From contig NZ_CP019508.1 in NCBI RefSeq assembly GCF_002002865.1, positions 1,270,501 to 1,334,500 of the forward strand: a stretch of 64,000 bases of DNA, given 5' to 3'. Positions 34,319 through 43,578 of the stretch are shown in pieces. The notes under the pieces are model-generated. The model was given only the letters and a program-made list of their open reading frames with translations. It searched no databases and was not told the DNA's origin. Every line of letters starts with the position of its first letter. Within the stretch, counting starts at the first letter, position 1. The position numbers were made by a program, and so were the translations under genes. This DNA comes from Brevundimonas sp. LM2 (lineage in GTDB: Bacteria; Pseudomonadota; Alphaproteobacteria; Caulobacterales; Caulobacteraceae).

Positions 34319-37159
34319 ATGTCGAAGCCTAACGCCGCCGGGCCCATCCGGCCCAAGCTCAAACCCATCCTGCTGGCGACGGTCTCGGTCATGGTCGCCG
34401 GTGGCGGCGTTACGGCCGCATCGGCCCAGGACGCGCCCGTGACCGACCTCGATGAGGTTGTGGTCACCGGGTTCCGCCGCTCGCTGGGCGATGCCCGCGA
34501 CATCAAACAGGACTCGGTCATCGCCGTCGATGCGATCGTCGCCGAGGACATGGCCAAATTCCCCGACCTGAACCTCGCCGAGTCGCTGCAGCGTCTGCCG
34601 GGCGTACAGATCACCCGCGAGGCCGGCGAAGGGCGCCGCATCTCGCTGCGGGGCCTGGGCGCCGACTTCAGCCGCGTGCAGCTGAACGGCATGGAAGTGC
34701 TCGGCAACGTCGACTCGGCCCAGGACAGCCGCGGTCAGCGCTCGCGCGATCGCGCCTTCGATTTCAACATCTTCGCCTCGGAACTGTTCTCGCGCGTCGA
34801 GGTCGAGAAGACCTTCCAGGCGTCGCAGAAGGAAGGCGGGATGGCCGGCACGGTCGGCCTGTTCACCGGCCGCCCGTTCGACGCTGAACCGGGCTTCCGG
34901 GGGGCTGTCACGACCAAGGTGGGCACCAACGAATATACCGACGACGCCCAGCCGCGCGTCGCCGCCCTGATCAGCCAGAACTGGGACAATGTCTTCGGCG
35001 TCTCCCTGTCGGCGGCCTACAGCCACCGTGAGACCACGGAACAGGGCCACAACACCTACAACTTCGCACGGCCCAATGCGGCGACCCTGCAGTCTCTGGT
35101 CACGCGCGGTCTGAACATCTCGCGCCTGAGCGCGGCAGAACAAGCCAAGTTTGTGTCCGGGGACCTGTATTTCGCCGACGGCAATCGGATCTCTTCCTGG
35201 AATGCCGAACAGGAGCGGCTCGGCCTGACCGCCGCGGTTCAGTGGCGTCCGACGTCGACCATGGAACTGACCCTCGACGTGCTGCACGGGGAGTTCACCA
35301 CCGAACGCAACGAGCTGCATCTGGCCACGCGTCCGTTGAACTCCACCGGTTCGGTGGCCTTCGACACGGCCGCGAACGCGACCTGGCCGTCCGTCTTTCG
35401 GACGGCGTCGATCGTCAACGACATCGCCTGGGACGCCAACAACTACGTCACCATGACGGACGTGACCGGCACGACCTTCGGCAGTGAACATCGCCGGTCG
35501 CGCAACGAAAACGAGTTCAATCAGATCGTTCTGACGGGCAAATGGGACCTCAGCGATCGCCTGACGCTGGACGGTCATGTCGGCTACGAAAAGTCGACCT
35601 ATGAGACGCCGTACGACGACAAGCTGTACATGCGCGCCAAGGGCAATCTGATCGCCAACTACGGCGCCGACGGCCGCTCCGCCACGTTCGAATATCCGGG
35701 CTTCGACGCCACCAACCCGGCCAACTACGCGATGGACTCGTTCTACTACCGCGGCTTCCACAATGAATCGGAACTGCACGAGGGCGAGCTGAACGGGCGG
35801 TTCCTGCTGAACGACACCTGGACCCTCAGCGCCGGCGTCGCCTACCACAAGTTCCGTCAAGACGGCCGCGACACCTTCTACGACGACAACGTCAACGGCA
35901 CGCGCACCAAGACGCGCGGCACGTCGGTCGCCGACATCGCCGACGTCTACACCAACGAGTTCGGCTCCTGGCTGGTCGGCAACTACGACCGCGCCTTCGC
36001 CAAATACAACGAATACCACCGCTTCGGTCCGAACAAGGACGGCACCGGCGGCGCGTTGCAGGACATCGAGAACGTCTTCGAGACCACCGAAGAGACGGTC
36101 TCCGGCTTCGTCCAGGCGGACTGGGACAGCGAAGTGATGGGCAAGCGCTTCCGCGGCAACATCGGCCTGCGCGGCTACTCGACGGACACCCGCAGCGTCG
36201 GCTGGATCCAGGGCGACAGCTACGCCTACCTGGGCACGTCCGACGTGGAGGGCGGCTATGAGGGTGTGCTCCCGGCGCTGAACACGGTGCTCGACATCGC
36301 CGACGACGTCCTGCTCCGCTTCTCGGCCACCCAGAACCTGAACCGTCCGGGCCTGGGCTCGATGGCGGCCGAGGGCAGCGCCTTTGCGTCGGGCGACCAC
36401 TGCGATCCCAGCCTGCCGGACGGTGCCCCTCTGCCGGGCGGCTTCGTCAACGACTGCGAGATCACCGCCTCGCGCGGCAACCCGAATCTGGAGCCCTACA
36501 AGGTCAACGCCTATGACCTGGGTCTGGAATATTATTTCGGCGACGTCGGCCTGTTCGCGCTCAGCGTCTTCCAGAAGGACATCACCAACTACATCGACTC
36601 CGTGAACCTGGAGAACGTGCCCTTCAGCGAGACGGGCGTCCCGTTCAGCACCATTCCCGGCGCGACAGCGGGCACGATCGTCGACGAGTTCAGCATGCCC
36701 ATCAATCGGGAGGGCTCGAACACCCTGACGGGGCTGGAGCTGACGATGCAGGCCCAGCTGACCTTCCTGCCGGCGCCCTTCGACGGCTTCGGCGTGACGG
36801 CCAACTACACCAAGGTGGAGGCCGATGAGGCCCTGACCGGCTTCTCGCCGGAAAGCTACAACGCCACGGTCTACTATGAGACGACCCGCTGGGGTGCCCG
36901 GGCCTCCATGAGCCATCGCGACACCTGGTTCAGCGGCTACAACGACGACCCGATGAACGCCGGCACGCGCGGCTTCGAGGCCTCGACCTATGTCGACGCC
37001 GCGGCCTTCATCAATCTCGCCGAGGGGCTGCAACTGACCTTCGACGCGGTCAACCTGACCAATGAGAAGGACACGCAGTTCTGGGGCGAGAGCCAGTATC
37101 TCTACAACCAGAACCAAAGCGGAACGACCTATATGGCCGGGCTCAGCTACACGTTCTGA
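34319..37159 (+). CDS. TonB-dependent receptor under DeoR control
   Basis: A 946-residue outer-membrane receptor, starting MSKPNAAGPIRPKLKPILLA with a signal peptide ending near ASAQD. A TonB-box-like DLDEVVVTGFRRS precedes the plug (FPDLNLAESLQRLPGVQITR, RISLRGLGADFSRVQLNGME), and the barrel ends in GLSYTF. The ligand is unknown. It is of the same broad class as the xylan-locus receptor but not a recent duplicate, judging from differing plug and barrel sequences. A terminator follows at 37180. The next four genes on the same strand encode sulfotransferases and AspH-type oxygenases. Confidence 0.92.
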   Translation: MSKPNAAGPIRPKLKPILLATVSVMVAGGGVTAASAQDAPVTDLDEVVVTGFRRSLGDARDIKQDSVIAVDAIVAEDMAKFPDLNLAESLQRLPGVQITREAGEGRRISLRGLGADFSRVQLNGMEVLGNVDSAQDSRGQRSRDRAFDFNIFASELFSRVEVEKTFQASQKEGGMAGTVGLFTGRPFDAEPGFRGAVTTKVGTNEYTDDAQPRVAALISQNWDNVFGVSLSAAYSHRETTEQGHNTYNFARPNAATLQSLVTRGLNISRLSAAEQAKFVSGDLYFADGNRISSWNAEQERLGLTAAVQWRPTSTMELTLDVLHGEFTTERNELHLATRPLNSTGSVAFDTAANATWPSVFRTASIVNDIAWDANNYVTMTDVTGTTFGSEHRRSRNENEFNQIVLTGKWDLSDRLTLDGHVGYEKSTYETPYDDKLYMRAKGNLIANYGADGRSATFEYPGFDATNPANYAMDSFYYRGFHNESELHEGELNGRFLLNDTWTLSAGVAYHKFRQDGRDTFYDDNVNGTRTKTRGTSVADIADVYTNEFGSWLVGNYDRAFAKYNEYHRFGPNKDGTGGALQDIENVFETTEETVSGFVQADWDSEVMGKRFRGNIGLRGYSTDTRSVGWIQGDSYAYLGTSDVEGGYEGVLPALNTVLDIADDVLLRFSATQNLNRPGLGSMAAEGSAFASGDHCDPSLPDGAPLPGGFVNDCEITASRGNPNLEPYKVNAYDLGLEYYFGDVGLFALSVFQKDITNYIDSVNLENVPFSETGVPFSTIPGATAGTIVDEFSMPINREGSNTLTGLELTMQAQLTFLPAPFDGFGVTANYTKVEADEALTGFSPESYNATVYYETTRWGARASMSHRDTWFSGYNDDPMNAGTRGFEASTYVDAAAFINLAEGLQLTFDAVNLTNEKDTQFWGESQYLYNQNQSGTTYMAGLSYTF

Positions 37160-37179
37160 CACGAACGCCGGCCTAGACT

Positions 37180-37217
37180 GGGCGTCCCTCCTCGCCACGC
37201 GGAGGGACGCCCATTTT
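37180..37217 (+). terminator. Intrinsic terminator after the TonB receptor
   Basis: GGGCGTCCCTCC (37180-37191) pairs perfectly with GGAGGGACGCCC (37201-37212), a 12-base stem with a 9-base loop followed by ATTTTC. It should end or attenuate transcription between the receptor and the sulfotransferase-AspH operon. Confidence 0.85.
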
Positions 37218-37231
37218 CTGTATGCGGATCC

Positions 37232-37870
37232 ATGATCGTCTCCCACCGCCACCGCTTTATCTTCGCGGCCGTGCCCAAGACGGGCACTCACGCGGTGCGC
37301 CAGGCGCTGCGCGAACAGATGGGCGACGAGGACCTCGAACAGGTCGGCCTGTTCGTCGACAAACGGTTCCCCTGGGCGGATCTGGCGACCGTCCGGCACG
37401 GGCACCTGCCGCTGCGCCAGGTGCGGCCCCATCTCGGCGAGGCGGCCTTCGCCGCCTATTTCAAGTTCGCCTTCGTCCGCAATCCGTTCGACCGGTTCGT
37501 GTCGTACTGCGCCTTCATGCTGCGCGGCGGCGATGACTTCACGCAGCGGCCGCAGGCCGTGATGCGGCATTTCCTGTTCATCGAGCCCCCGGAACAGCAT
37601 GTCCTGTTCCAGCCGCAGGCGTCGCTGCTGGTGGACGAGGACGGGAAGGCCCTGCTGACCGATGCCGTCGGGCGGGTCGAGGACATGCAGGGATCCTACG
37701 ACTCCCTGTGCGCCCGGATCGGCATCGCCTCGCGGTCGCTGGACCGGGTCAACAGCAGCCAGCACGGCGACTACCGGCGCTACTACGACCAGACCCTGAT
37801 CGACGGCGTCGCCGCCCGCTACGCCCTGGATCTCGAGCTGTTCGGCTATGCGTTCGAGGGGGGACGATGA
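37232..37870 (+). CDS. Sulfotransferase family 2 protein
   Basis: A 212-residue cytoplasmic sulfotransferase. The PAPS 5'-phosphate loop is AAVPKTGTHAVRQAL and the 3'-phosphate motif is FVRNPFDRFVSY, both near-consensus for the Sulfotransfer_2 type that modifies carbohydrates or small acceptors. It is shorter than most members but has both cofactor sites. The ribosome site is weak. The stop overlaps the next ATG (ATGA). The acceptor is unknown. Confidence 0.85.
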   Translation: MIVSHRHRFIFAAVPKTGTHAVRQALREQMGDEDLEQVGLFVDKRFPWADLATVRHGHLPLRQVRPHLGEAAFAAYFKFAFVRNPFDRFVSYCAFMLRGGDDFTQRPQAVMRHFLFIEPPEQHVLFQPQASLLVDEDGKALLTDAVGRVEDMQGSYDSLCARIGIASRSLDRVNSSQHGDYRRYYDQTLIDGVAARYALDLELFGYAFEGGR

Positions 37871-38496
37871 CCGCCGCTGTCGCTCAGCCCGCCGCCAATC
37901 CGCGCAAGACCACCGGCGTCCGTCCGCTGGGGCCGGTCGACATCGCCGCCCTGCGTCAGGCCGTCCTGGCCATCCCCGAGCCGGTCTGGGCGGCGGAGAA
38001 CGCCGACAAGCCGAACAAGTTCGAGGCCTTGGGCGGGACGGGCCACATCGTCTTTCGCTTCATCGACAGCCCGCGCGACTGGCGGGGGTCGCACGACCGC
38101 CCCGCCTGGGCCCGTTGGCGGGCGCTGCTGGAGCCGGTGCTGGCCGAAGCCGTGCGCAGTTACGGTTATTCGCGCGGCGTCTTTCCGCGCGTCATGCTGG
38201 CGCGGATGCCGGCGGGCGGGGTGATCCACCCCCACGTCGACGCCAATCCCGCCGCAAAATGGCCGCACAAGATCCACCTGCCCTTGACCACCAACCCCGG
38301 GGTCGTCTCCTTCTTCGGCGGACAGGCGCACCGTTTCCCGCAGGGCGAGGCGGTCGAGGTTGACAACCTGGGTCCGCACTGGGTCCGAAACGAAGGCGAA
38401 ACCGACCGCATCCATCTGATCTTCGAATACTACGACGCCGACCAGCCGGATCCTGCCTGGCTGGAGCCCTTTCTGCGCGGCGGCGCCGCGCGATGA
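37867..38496 (+). CDS. AspH-type 2-oxoglutarate/Fe(II) oxygenase 1
   Basis: A 209-residue protein like the catalytic domain of aspartyl/asparaginyl beta-hydroxylase. The first iron ligand lies in GGVIHPHVDAN, with His123 and an Asp125 two residues later. The second His is His171 in GPHWVRNEGE. IHLPLTTNPGV follows the first motif as in AspH, and DRIHLIFEYY closes the fold. No membrane anchor is present, so it is cytoplasmic. Such enzymes hydroxylate Asp or Asn side chains or small molecules. It overlaps the genes on both sides by 4 bases. Confidence 0.85.
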   Translation: MTAAVAQPAANPRKTTGVRPLGPVDIAALRQAVLAIPEPVWAAENADKPNKFEALGGTGHIVFRFIDSPRDWRGSHDRPAWARWRALLEPVLAEAVRSYGYSRGVFPRVMLARMPAGGVIHPHVDANPAAKWPHKIHLPLTTNPGVVSFFGGQAHRFPQGEAVEVDNLGPHWVRNEGETDRIHLIFEYYDADQPDPAWLEPFLRGGAAR

Positions 38497-40412
38497 CCGT
38501 CGCGGAGGCGGAGGCTCCGACGCGCGACGCCCTGCTGCAGACGGCCCGCGGTCTGCGCCAGCAGCGGCGGATCCCGGAGGCCCTGGCGACCCTGGCGCGG
38601 CTGGAGGCGACGCATCCCCGCTTCAGTCGGCTGCATCAGGAGCGCGGCCACTGCCATGTGATGGCGGGCGATGCGCCGGCGGCCGTCGCGGCCCTGGAGG
38701 CGGCGCTGCGGCTCAACCCCACCCTTCCGGCCTGCTGGGACATGCTGGAACAGATTCATGCAATGCGGGGGGAAGCCGATCAGGCGGCCCGGGCCGGCGG
38801 GCAGCTCGCCCGGCTGAGGCAGTTGCCGCCGGAGATCGTGGTCGCCAGCAGCCTGCTGGCCGACGGCGATCGGGCCCCGGCCGAGGCGGTCCTGCGGGAC
38901 TATCTGGACCGGGACGGCGACAATGTCGGCGCGCTGCGGCTGCTGGCGCGGATTTGCACGGAGGCCGAGGCGCTGGAAGAGGCCGAGGGCCTGCTGGAGC
39001 GGGCCCTGGTGCAGGCCCCCGACTATCACGCCGCACGGCTGGACCTCGGGATGGTCCTGTTGCAGCGGCAGACGCCGCTGGCCGCGCGGCATCAGGCCGA
39101 GCGGTTGCTGGCCCATGATCCGGACCACCGGGACTATCTCAAACTGTTCGCGGCGGCCTGCGTCGCCCTGGGCGACCACGCGCCGGTGATCGACCTGTAC
39201 GCGCGGCTTCTGGACGGCCTGGCTCCCGGGCCCGAGGCCGCCGAGTTGCGGATGTGGCGGGCCAATGCGCTGAAGATCATGGGGCGACAGGCCGAGGCCG
39301 TGGCGGACTATCGCGCCGCCCTGGCCGCCCGTCCCGACTATGGCGTGGCCTGGTTCAGCCTGGCCAATCTGAAGACCCTGCGTTTTTCACAGGACGACGT
39401 CGCCCGTCTCCGCGTGGCCGAGGCCCGCCCCGACCTGCAGACCCTGGATCGGATTTACCTGGCGTTCGCCCTGGGCAAGGCGCTCGAGGACGAGGGCGAC
39501 TACGCCGGGTCCTGGGCCTGCTACGCACGCGGCAACGCCCTGCGCCGCGCGGAGGGCCGCCACCGCCCCGAGGTCGAGAAGACCTGCGCCGCGCGGTTGA
39601 AGGCCGTGTTCAGCCCGGCGTTCTTCGCCGACCGCGCCGGCTGGGGCGTGGCGGATCCGGCGCCGGTCTTCATCCTGGGCCTGCCGCGCTCGGGCTCGAC
39701 CCTGATCGAACAGATCCTCGCCTCCCACTCCGCCGTGGAGGGCACGCGGGAGCTGACCGAGATCGGCCGGTACGCCGCCGAGCTGTTCGGGGCCGATCCC
39801 GACTGCGGTTTGCCGCTGAAGCCCGAGGCCCTGGGCCGGTTGAGCGCCGAACAGGTCCGGGCGCTGGGCGCGCGGTTCCTGGACGAGACCCGCACCTATC
39901 GCCGCCTGGAACGACCCTTCTTCATCGACAAGATGCCGAACAATTTCTGGCACGTCGGCCTGATTCATCTGATCCTGCCGAGAGCGACCATCCTTGATGT
40001 GCGACGCGAGCCGATGGCCTGTTGTTTCAGCAATCTCAAACAGCTGTTCGGCACGACCCACCATGGCTTCACCTATGGCGTCGAGGACATCGCCCGCCAT
40101 TACCGGACCTACCTGGACCTGATGCGGCACTGGGACACGGTCCTGCCCGGACGCGTGCTGAGGGTGCCGTACGAGGATGTGGTCGAGGACCTCGAGGGCG
40201 GGGTGCGACGCCTGCTAGCGCACTGCGGCCTGGCGTTCGAACCCGCCTGCCTGGCCTTCCACGAGACCCGCCGGGGCGTGCGCACCCCCAGTTCGGAACA
40301 GGTGCGCCGCCCGATCGGCCGCGAGGGGCTGACCCAGTGGCGACACTATGAACCCTGGCTGGGACCGCTGCGCGACGCGCTGGGCGACGCCGTGATCGCG
40401 GACAGGACCTGA
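38493..40412 (+). CDS. TPR-sulfotransferase fusion
   Basis: A 639-residue protein. Residues 1-350 are tetratricopeptide repeats (RIPEALATLARLEATHP, GDAPAAVAALEAALRLNPT, GRQAEAVADYRAALAARPDYGVAW). Residues 385-639 are a sulfotransferase with ILGLPRSGSTLIEQILASHS (PAPS loop, near 394), FFIDKMPNNFWHVGLI and LDVRREPMACCFSNLKQLF. This architecture is frequent beside TonB receptors in Caulobacterales and sphingomonads and resembles protein-tyrosine sulfotransferases in its catalytic half. The TPR half suggests a protein or peptide acceptor. It overlaps the preceding AspH gene by ATGA. Confidence 0.88.
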   Translation: MTVAEAEAPTRDALLQTARGLRQQRRIPEALATLARLEATHPRFSRLHQERGHCHVMAGDAPAAVAALEAALRLNPTLPACWDMLEQIHAMRGEADQAARAGGQLARLRQLPPEIVVASSLLADGDRAPAEAVLRDYLDRDGDNVGALRLLARICTEAEALEEAEGLLERALVQAPDYHAARLDLGMVLLQRQTPLAARHQAERLLAHDPDHRDYLKLFAAACVALGDHAPVIDLYARLLDGLAPGPEAAELRMWRANALKIMGRQAEAVADYRAALAARPDYGVAWFSLANLKTLRFSQDDVARLRVAEARPDLQTLDRIYLAFALGKALEDEGDYAGSWACYARGNALRRAEGRHRPEVEKTCAARLKAVFSPAFFADRAGWGVADPAPVFILGLPRSGSTLIEQILASHSAVEGTRELTEIGRYAAELFGADPDCGLPLKPEALGRLSAEQVRALGARFLDETRTYRRLERPFFIDKMPNNFWHVGLIHLILPRATILDVRREPMACCFSNLKQLFGTTHHGFTYGVEDIARHYRTYLDLMRHWDTVLPGRVLRVPYEDVVEDLEGGVRRLLAHCGLAFEPACLAFHETRRGVRTPSSEQVRRPIGREGLTQWRHYEPWLGPLRDALGDAVIADRT

Positions 40413-40415
40413 GCC

Positions 40416-41357
40416 ATGAAACTGGCGAAACCCTTCTATCAGCTGCCGGTCCTGTTCGATGTCGCGCGGCTTCAGGCCGAGGTGGCGGCCCTGCCGGCCC
40501 AGGCCTGGGTCCCCCATCCCGATCGCATCCCGGGCAACAGCGCCGCCCGCCTGATCACCACCGGCGGGGCGGAGACGGATTCGGTCCATGGTCCGATGCA
40601 GGCGACGCCCTGGCTGGACGGCATGCCCTATCTGCGACAGGTCCTGGCCGGGTTCGGCGTGGTCTGGAGCCGGTCGCGGCTGATGCGCCTGGCCCCCGGC
40701 ACGGGCGTGCCCGAACACGCCGACATCAACTATCACTGGCACAACCGGGTGCGGCTCCACATTCCGGTCTTCACCCAGCCGCAGGTGCGCTTCCACTGCG
40801 ACGGCCAGGCGGTGCACATGGCCCAGGGCGAAGCCTGGATCTTCGACAACTGGCGGCGGCACCATGTGGAGAACCGGGCCGAGGTCGAGCGCATCCATCT
40901 GGTCGCCGACACCACCGGCACCGCAGGTTTCTGGCGGTTCGCCTGCGCCGAGCCGCCGCCACCGCGGGCGCAGTGGCCGACCCTCGGCTTCAAGCCCGAG
41001 GCGCGGCCGCCCCTCCTGACCGAGGCCGAGCAGCGCCCGCCCGTGATGCCCGCCGCGGAGGTCCAGCTGCTGATCGACGATCTGCGGGCCGAGGTGGTCG
41101 TCGTCACCGGGACCCCCGATGGGCCGGCCCGCGCAGCCCGGTTCGACCGCTTGCTCGAGGACTTCGTTCACGACTGGCGACAGCTTTGCGCGCTGCACGG
41201 GATCGGGGGTGGCGGGCGGCCCGCCTTCCTGCAATGCGCCGGCGGCCTGTTCCAGGCGGTCAAGCCGCTCGCCGAAGGACTTGTCATGCGCACCAACCAG
41301 GCCGGCGCCCTGCTGGTTCTGGAAAAGCGGGTGCTGCAGCATCTCGTCGCCGCCTAG
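40416..41357 (+). CDS. AspH-type 2-oxoglutarate/Fe(II) oxygenase 2
   Basis: A 313-residue protein. Residues 60-190 are a second AspH-like domain, with PEHADINYHW (His101, Asp103), HNRVRLHIPVFTQPQV, and WRRHHVENR (His149/150). The C-terminal 100 residues, rich in Ala, Arg and Leu, do not match anything I recognise. It starts 4 bases after the TPR-sulfotransferase stop and is the last gene of the four-gene run. The two oxygenases differ strongly in sequence, so they probably have different targets. Confidence 0.82.
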   Translation: MKLAKPFYQLPVLFDVARLQAEVAALPAQAWVPHPDRIPGNSAARLITTGGAETDSVHGPMQATPWLDGMPYLRQVLAGFGVVWSRSRLMRLAPGTGVPEHADINYHWHNRVRLHIPVFTQPQVRFHCDGQAVHMAQGEAWIFDNWRRHHVENRAEVERIHLVADTTGTAGFWRFACAEPPPPRAQWPTLGFKPEARPPLLTEAEQRPPVMPAAEVQLLIDDLRAEVVVVTGTPDGPARAARFDRLLEDFVHDWRQLCALHGIGGGGRPAFLQCAGGLFQAVKPLAEGLVMRTNQAGALLVLEKRVLQHLVAA

Positions 41358-41451
41358 GCCGGCGATCGAAAGAGCATCGCCGCCTTAATCGGAATCTGGC
41401 GCGCTTTCGTGTTAGACGCGCCGCTACCCCTCGCAGTCCTCGGGAGTCGTC

Positions 41452-42345
41452 ATGTCCGCCTATCGTCTCATTGCGCTCGGCCTGGTCGGAACGCTCGCCG
41501 TCGCCGCCTGCAACGCCCCCGAGACCCCGACCGAGCCCCCCACCCAGGTCGCGACCGCGCCCGGCGCCCCTCCCAAGTCGAGCGCCCCGACCCTCGCCTA
41601 TGACTGCGAGAGCGGCCAGACCGTCCGCCTGCAGTATCCGGACCCGGCCACGGCCCAGCTGACCTATCAGGGCAAGGCCTCGGCCCTGCGCCTGGTGCCG
41701 TCCGGCAGCGGGGCCCGCTATGCCGGATCCGGGATGGAGTGGTGGATCGCGACCCGCGACGGCCAGGAAAATGCGACGCTGAGCCGACTGGGGCCGAACG
41801 GCGACGTCGGGGTGGCGGTGATGGAACGGTGCAGCCGTCCGTCCGCCAATCCCGACCTGCCTGTGCCTGGCCAGACGCCCCCGGCCGAACCGACGCCGTG
41901 CCTGGCCGCGAATCTTCGGCTCGGAACCGCGGGCGGCGACGCCGGGGCGGGCAACCGTCTGGGCATCGTCAGCGTGCTGAACACCGGCCCGGCCGTCTGC
42001 GGCCTGTCCGGCTATCCGGACCTGAGCCTGCTGGACGGCAAGGAGAAGCCGATCACGACCCTGCGGATCGACCCGAACCCGAACACGTCGACGCCGGTCG
42101 CCCTGGCCCCCAATGGCCGTGCCTATTTCGACGTCGCCTGGACCGTGGTGCCGGACGAAAGCGCCGGTCAGACAGTCTGCCCGTCCGTGGCCCAGATCGC
42201 GGTCCGCCTGGCCGGCGATCCCAAGCCCCTGACCCTGGCGATGGCCTTCCAGCCGTGCGGGGTCCGGATCCGGGTCAATCCCTATCGCGCCTACGCCGAT
42301 CCGGCGGAGGCCCCGGCCCCCGTCGCGGCTTCCGCTACGACCTGA
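41452..42345 (+). CDS. Lipoprotein with MliC-like and DUF4232-like domains
   Basis: A 297-residue predicted lipoprotein with lipobox LAVAAC at about residues 15-20 and a Pro/Thr-rich tether. Residues 45-125 (YDCESGQTVRLQYPD, ATLSRLGPNGDVGVAVMERC) resemble the MliC lysozyme-inhibitor fold. Residues 145-275 (CLAANLRLGTAGGDAGAGNR, CGLSGYPDLSLLDG) resemble DUF4232. It probably sits in the periplasm or on the outer membrane. It is transcribed alone between the oxygenase cassette and kbl. Confidence 0.75.
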   Translation: MSAYRLIALGLVGTLAVAACNAPETPTEPPTQVATAPGAPPKSSAPTLAYDCESGQTVRLQYPDPATAQLTYQGKASALRLVPSGSGARYAGSGMEWWIATRDGQENATLSRLGPNGDVGVAVMERCSRPSANPDLPVPGQTPPAEPTPCLAANLRLGTAGGDAGAGNRLGIVSVLNTGPAVCGLSGYPDLSLLDGKEKPITTLRIDPNPNTSTPVALAPNGRAYFDVAWTVVPDESAGQTVCPSVAQIAVRLAGDPKPLTLAMAFQPCGVRIRVNPYRAYADPAEAPAPVAASATT

Positions 42346-42383
42346 CTCCTTTCCCCGGCCGGGGGGAGGGGGTAAGACGCGGC

Positions 42384-43577
42384 ATGCAGACAGCGACCTT
42401 TCACGACCGCGTTGCGGCCGAGCTTTCCGACATCGAGGCCCAGGGCCTGACCAAGCCCGAGCGGGTGATCCACTCCCGCCAGGGGCCTGTGATCGAGGTC
42501 GGCGGCCGCAAGGTGCTCAATTTCTGCGCCAACAACTATCTGGGCCTGGCGGGCGACGAACGGGTGGTGGCGGCGGCGAACAACGCCTCGGAACTGCGGG
42601 GCGCGGGCACGGCCTCGGTGCGGTTCATCTGCGGCACGCTGGACATCCACAAACAGCTGGAACGGGCGATCGCCGACTATCTGGGGTTCGAGGACGCCAT
42701 CCTGTTCGCCGCCGCCTTCGACGCCAACGGCGGCCTGTTCGAGCCCCTGTTCGGGGCCGAGGACGCGATCGTCTCGGACGCCCTGAACCATGCCTCGATC
42801 ATCGACGGAGTGCGGCTGTGCAAGGCGAAGCGCTACCGGTTCGCCACCTCCGACATGGCCGACCTGGAGACCCAGCTGAAGGCCGCCCGGGCCGACGGCG
42901 CGCGCGACATCATCATCGCCACCGACGGCGCCTTTTCGATGGACGGCTATATCGCTCGGCTGGACCAGATCCGCGCCCTGGCCGACCAGTACGGCGCCCT
43001 GGTCATGGTCGACGACTGCCATGCCACGGGCTTCCTGGGGCCGCAGGGGCGGGGCTCCTATGCCCACCACGGGGTCAAGGTCGACTTCGTCACCGGCACC
43101 TTCGGCAAGGCGCTGGGCGGGGCCATGGGCGGGTTCATCTGCGCGACGGCGGCGGTGGTCCAGCTGCTGAAGCAGCGGGCCCGGCCCTATCTGTTCTCCA
43201 ACGCCCTGGCCCCCGCGATCTGCGGGGCCTCGCTGGAGGCGATCCGCATCGCCCAGGGTGAAGAGGGCGACGACCTGCGGGCCCGCCTCAAGGCCAACGC
43301 CACCCGTTTCCGGGGTGCGATGACCGAGGCGGGCTTCGACCTGCTGCCCGGCGAACATCCGATCATCCCCGTCATGCTGGGCGACGCCAAACTGGCCCAG
43401 GACCTGGCCGCGCGGATGCTGGAATTGGGCGTCTATGTGATCGGCTTTTCCTTCCCGGTGGTGCCGCGTGGCGCGGCGCGGATCCGCACCCAGATGTCCG
43501 CGGCCCACACCTTCGATCACATCGATCAGGCGGTGGCGGCCTTCACCACCGCCGGTCGGGAACTGGGCGTGATCTGA
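42384..43577 (+). CDS. kbl: Glycine C-acetyltransferase (2-amino-3-ketobutyrate CoA ligase)
   Basis: A 397-residue PLP enzyme of the alpha-oxoamine synthase family. The PLP lysine is Lys242 in GTFGKALGGAMGG. Kbl blocks are CANNYLGLAGD, GTASVRFICGTLDIHKQLE, MVDDCHATGFLGP and FPVVPRGAARIRTQMSAAH. It cleaves 2-amino-3-ketobutyrate with CoA to glycine and acetyl-CoA. The ATG at 42384 follows a long G-rich ribosome site. It forms an operon with the barstar-like gene and tdh, the two-enzyme threonine degradation path. Confidence 0.96.
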   Translation: MQTATFHDRVAAELSDIEAQGLTKPERVIHSRQGPVIEVGGRKVLNFCANNYLGLAGDERVVAAANNASELRGAGTASVRFICGTLDIHKQLERAIADYLGFEDAILFAAAFDANGGLFEPLFGAEDAIVSDALNHASIIDGVRLCKAKRYRFATSDMADLETQLKAARADGARDIIIATDGAFSMDGYIARLDQIRALADQYGALVMVDDCHATGFLGPQGRGSYAHHGVKVDFVTGTFGKALGGAMGGFICATAAVVQLLKQRARPYLFSNALAPAICGASLEAIRIAQGEEGDDLRARLKANATRFRGAMTEAGFDLLPGEHPIIPVMLGDAKLAQDLAARMLELGVYVIGFSFPVVPRGAARIRTQMSAAHTFDHIDQAVAAFTTAGRELGVI

Positions 43578-43578
43578 C

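Noticed and set aside
34181..37765. 1194-codon open frame on the minus strand
   Set aside because: It is the mirror of the TonB receptor and sulfotransferase genes, an effect of high GC in the third codon position, and has no domain or ribosome site.
42353..42364. CCCCGGCCGGGG palindrome before kbl
   Set aside because: It is short and G/C-only and merges into the ribosome-binding G-run; no regulatory role can be argued.
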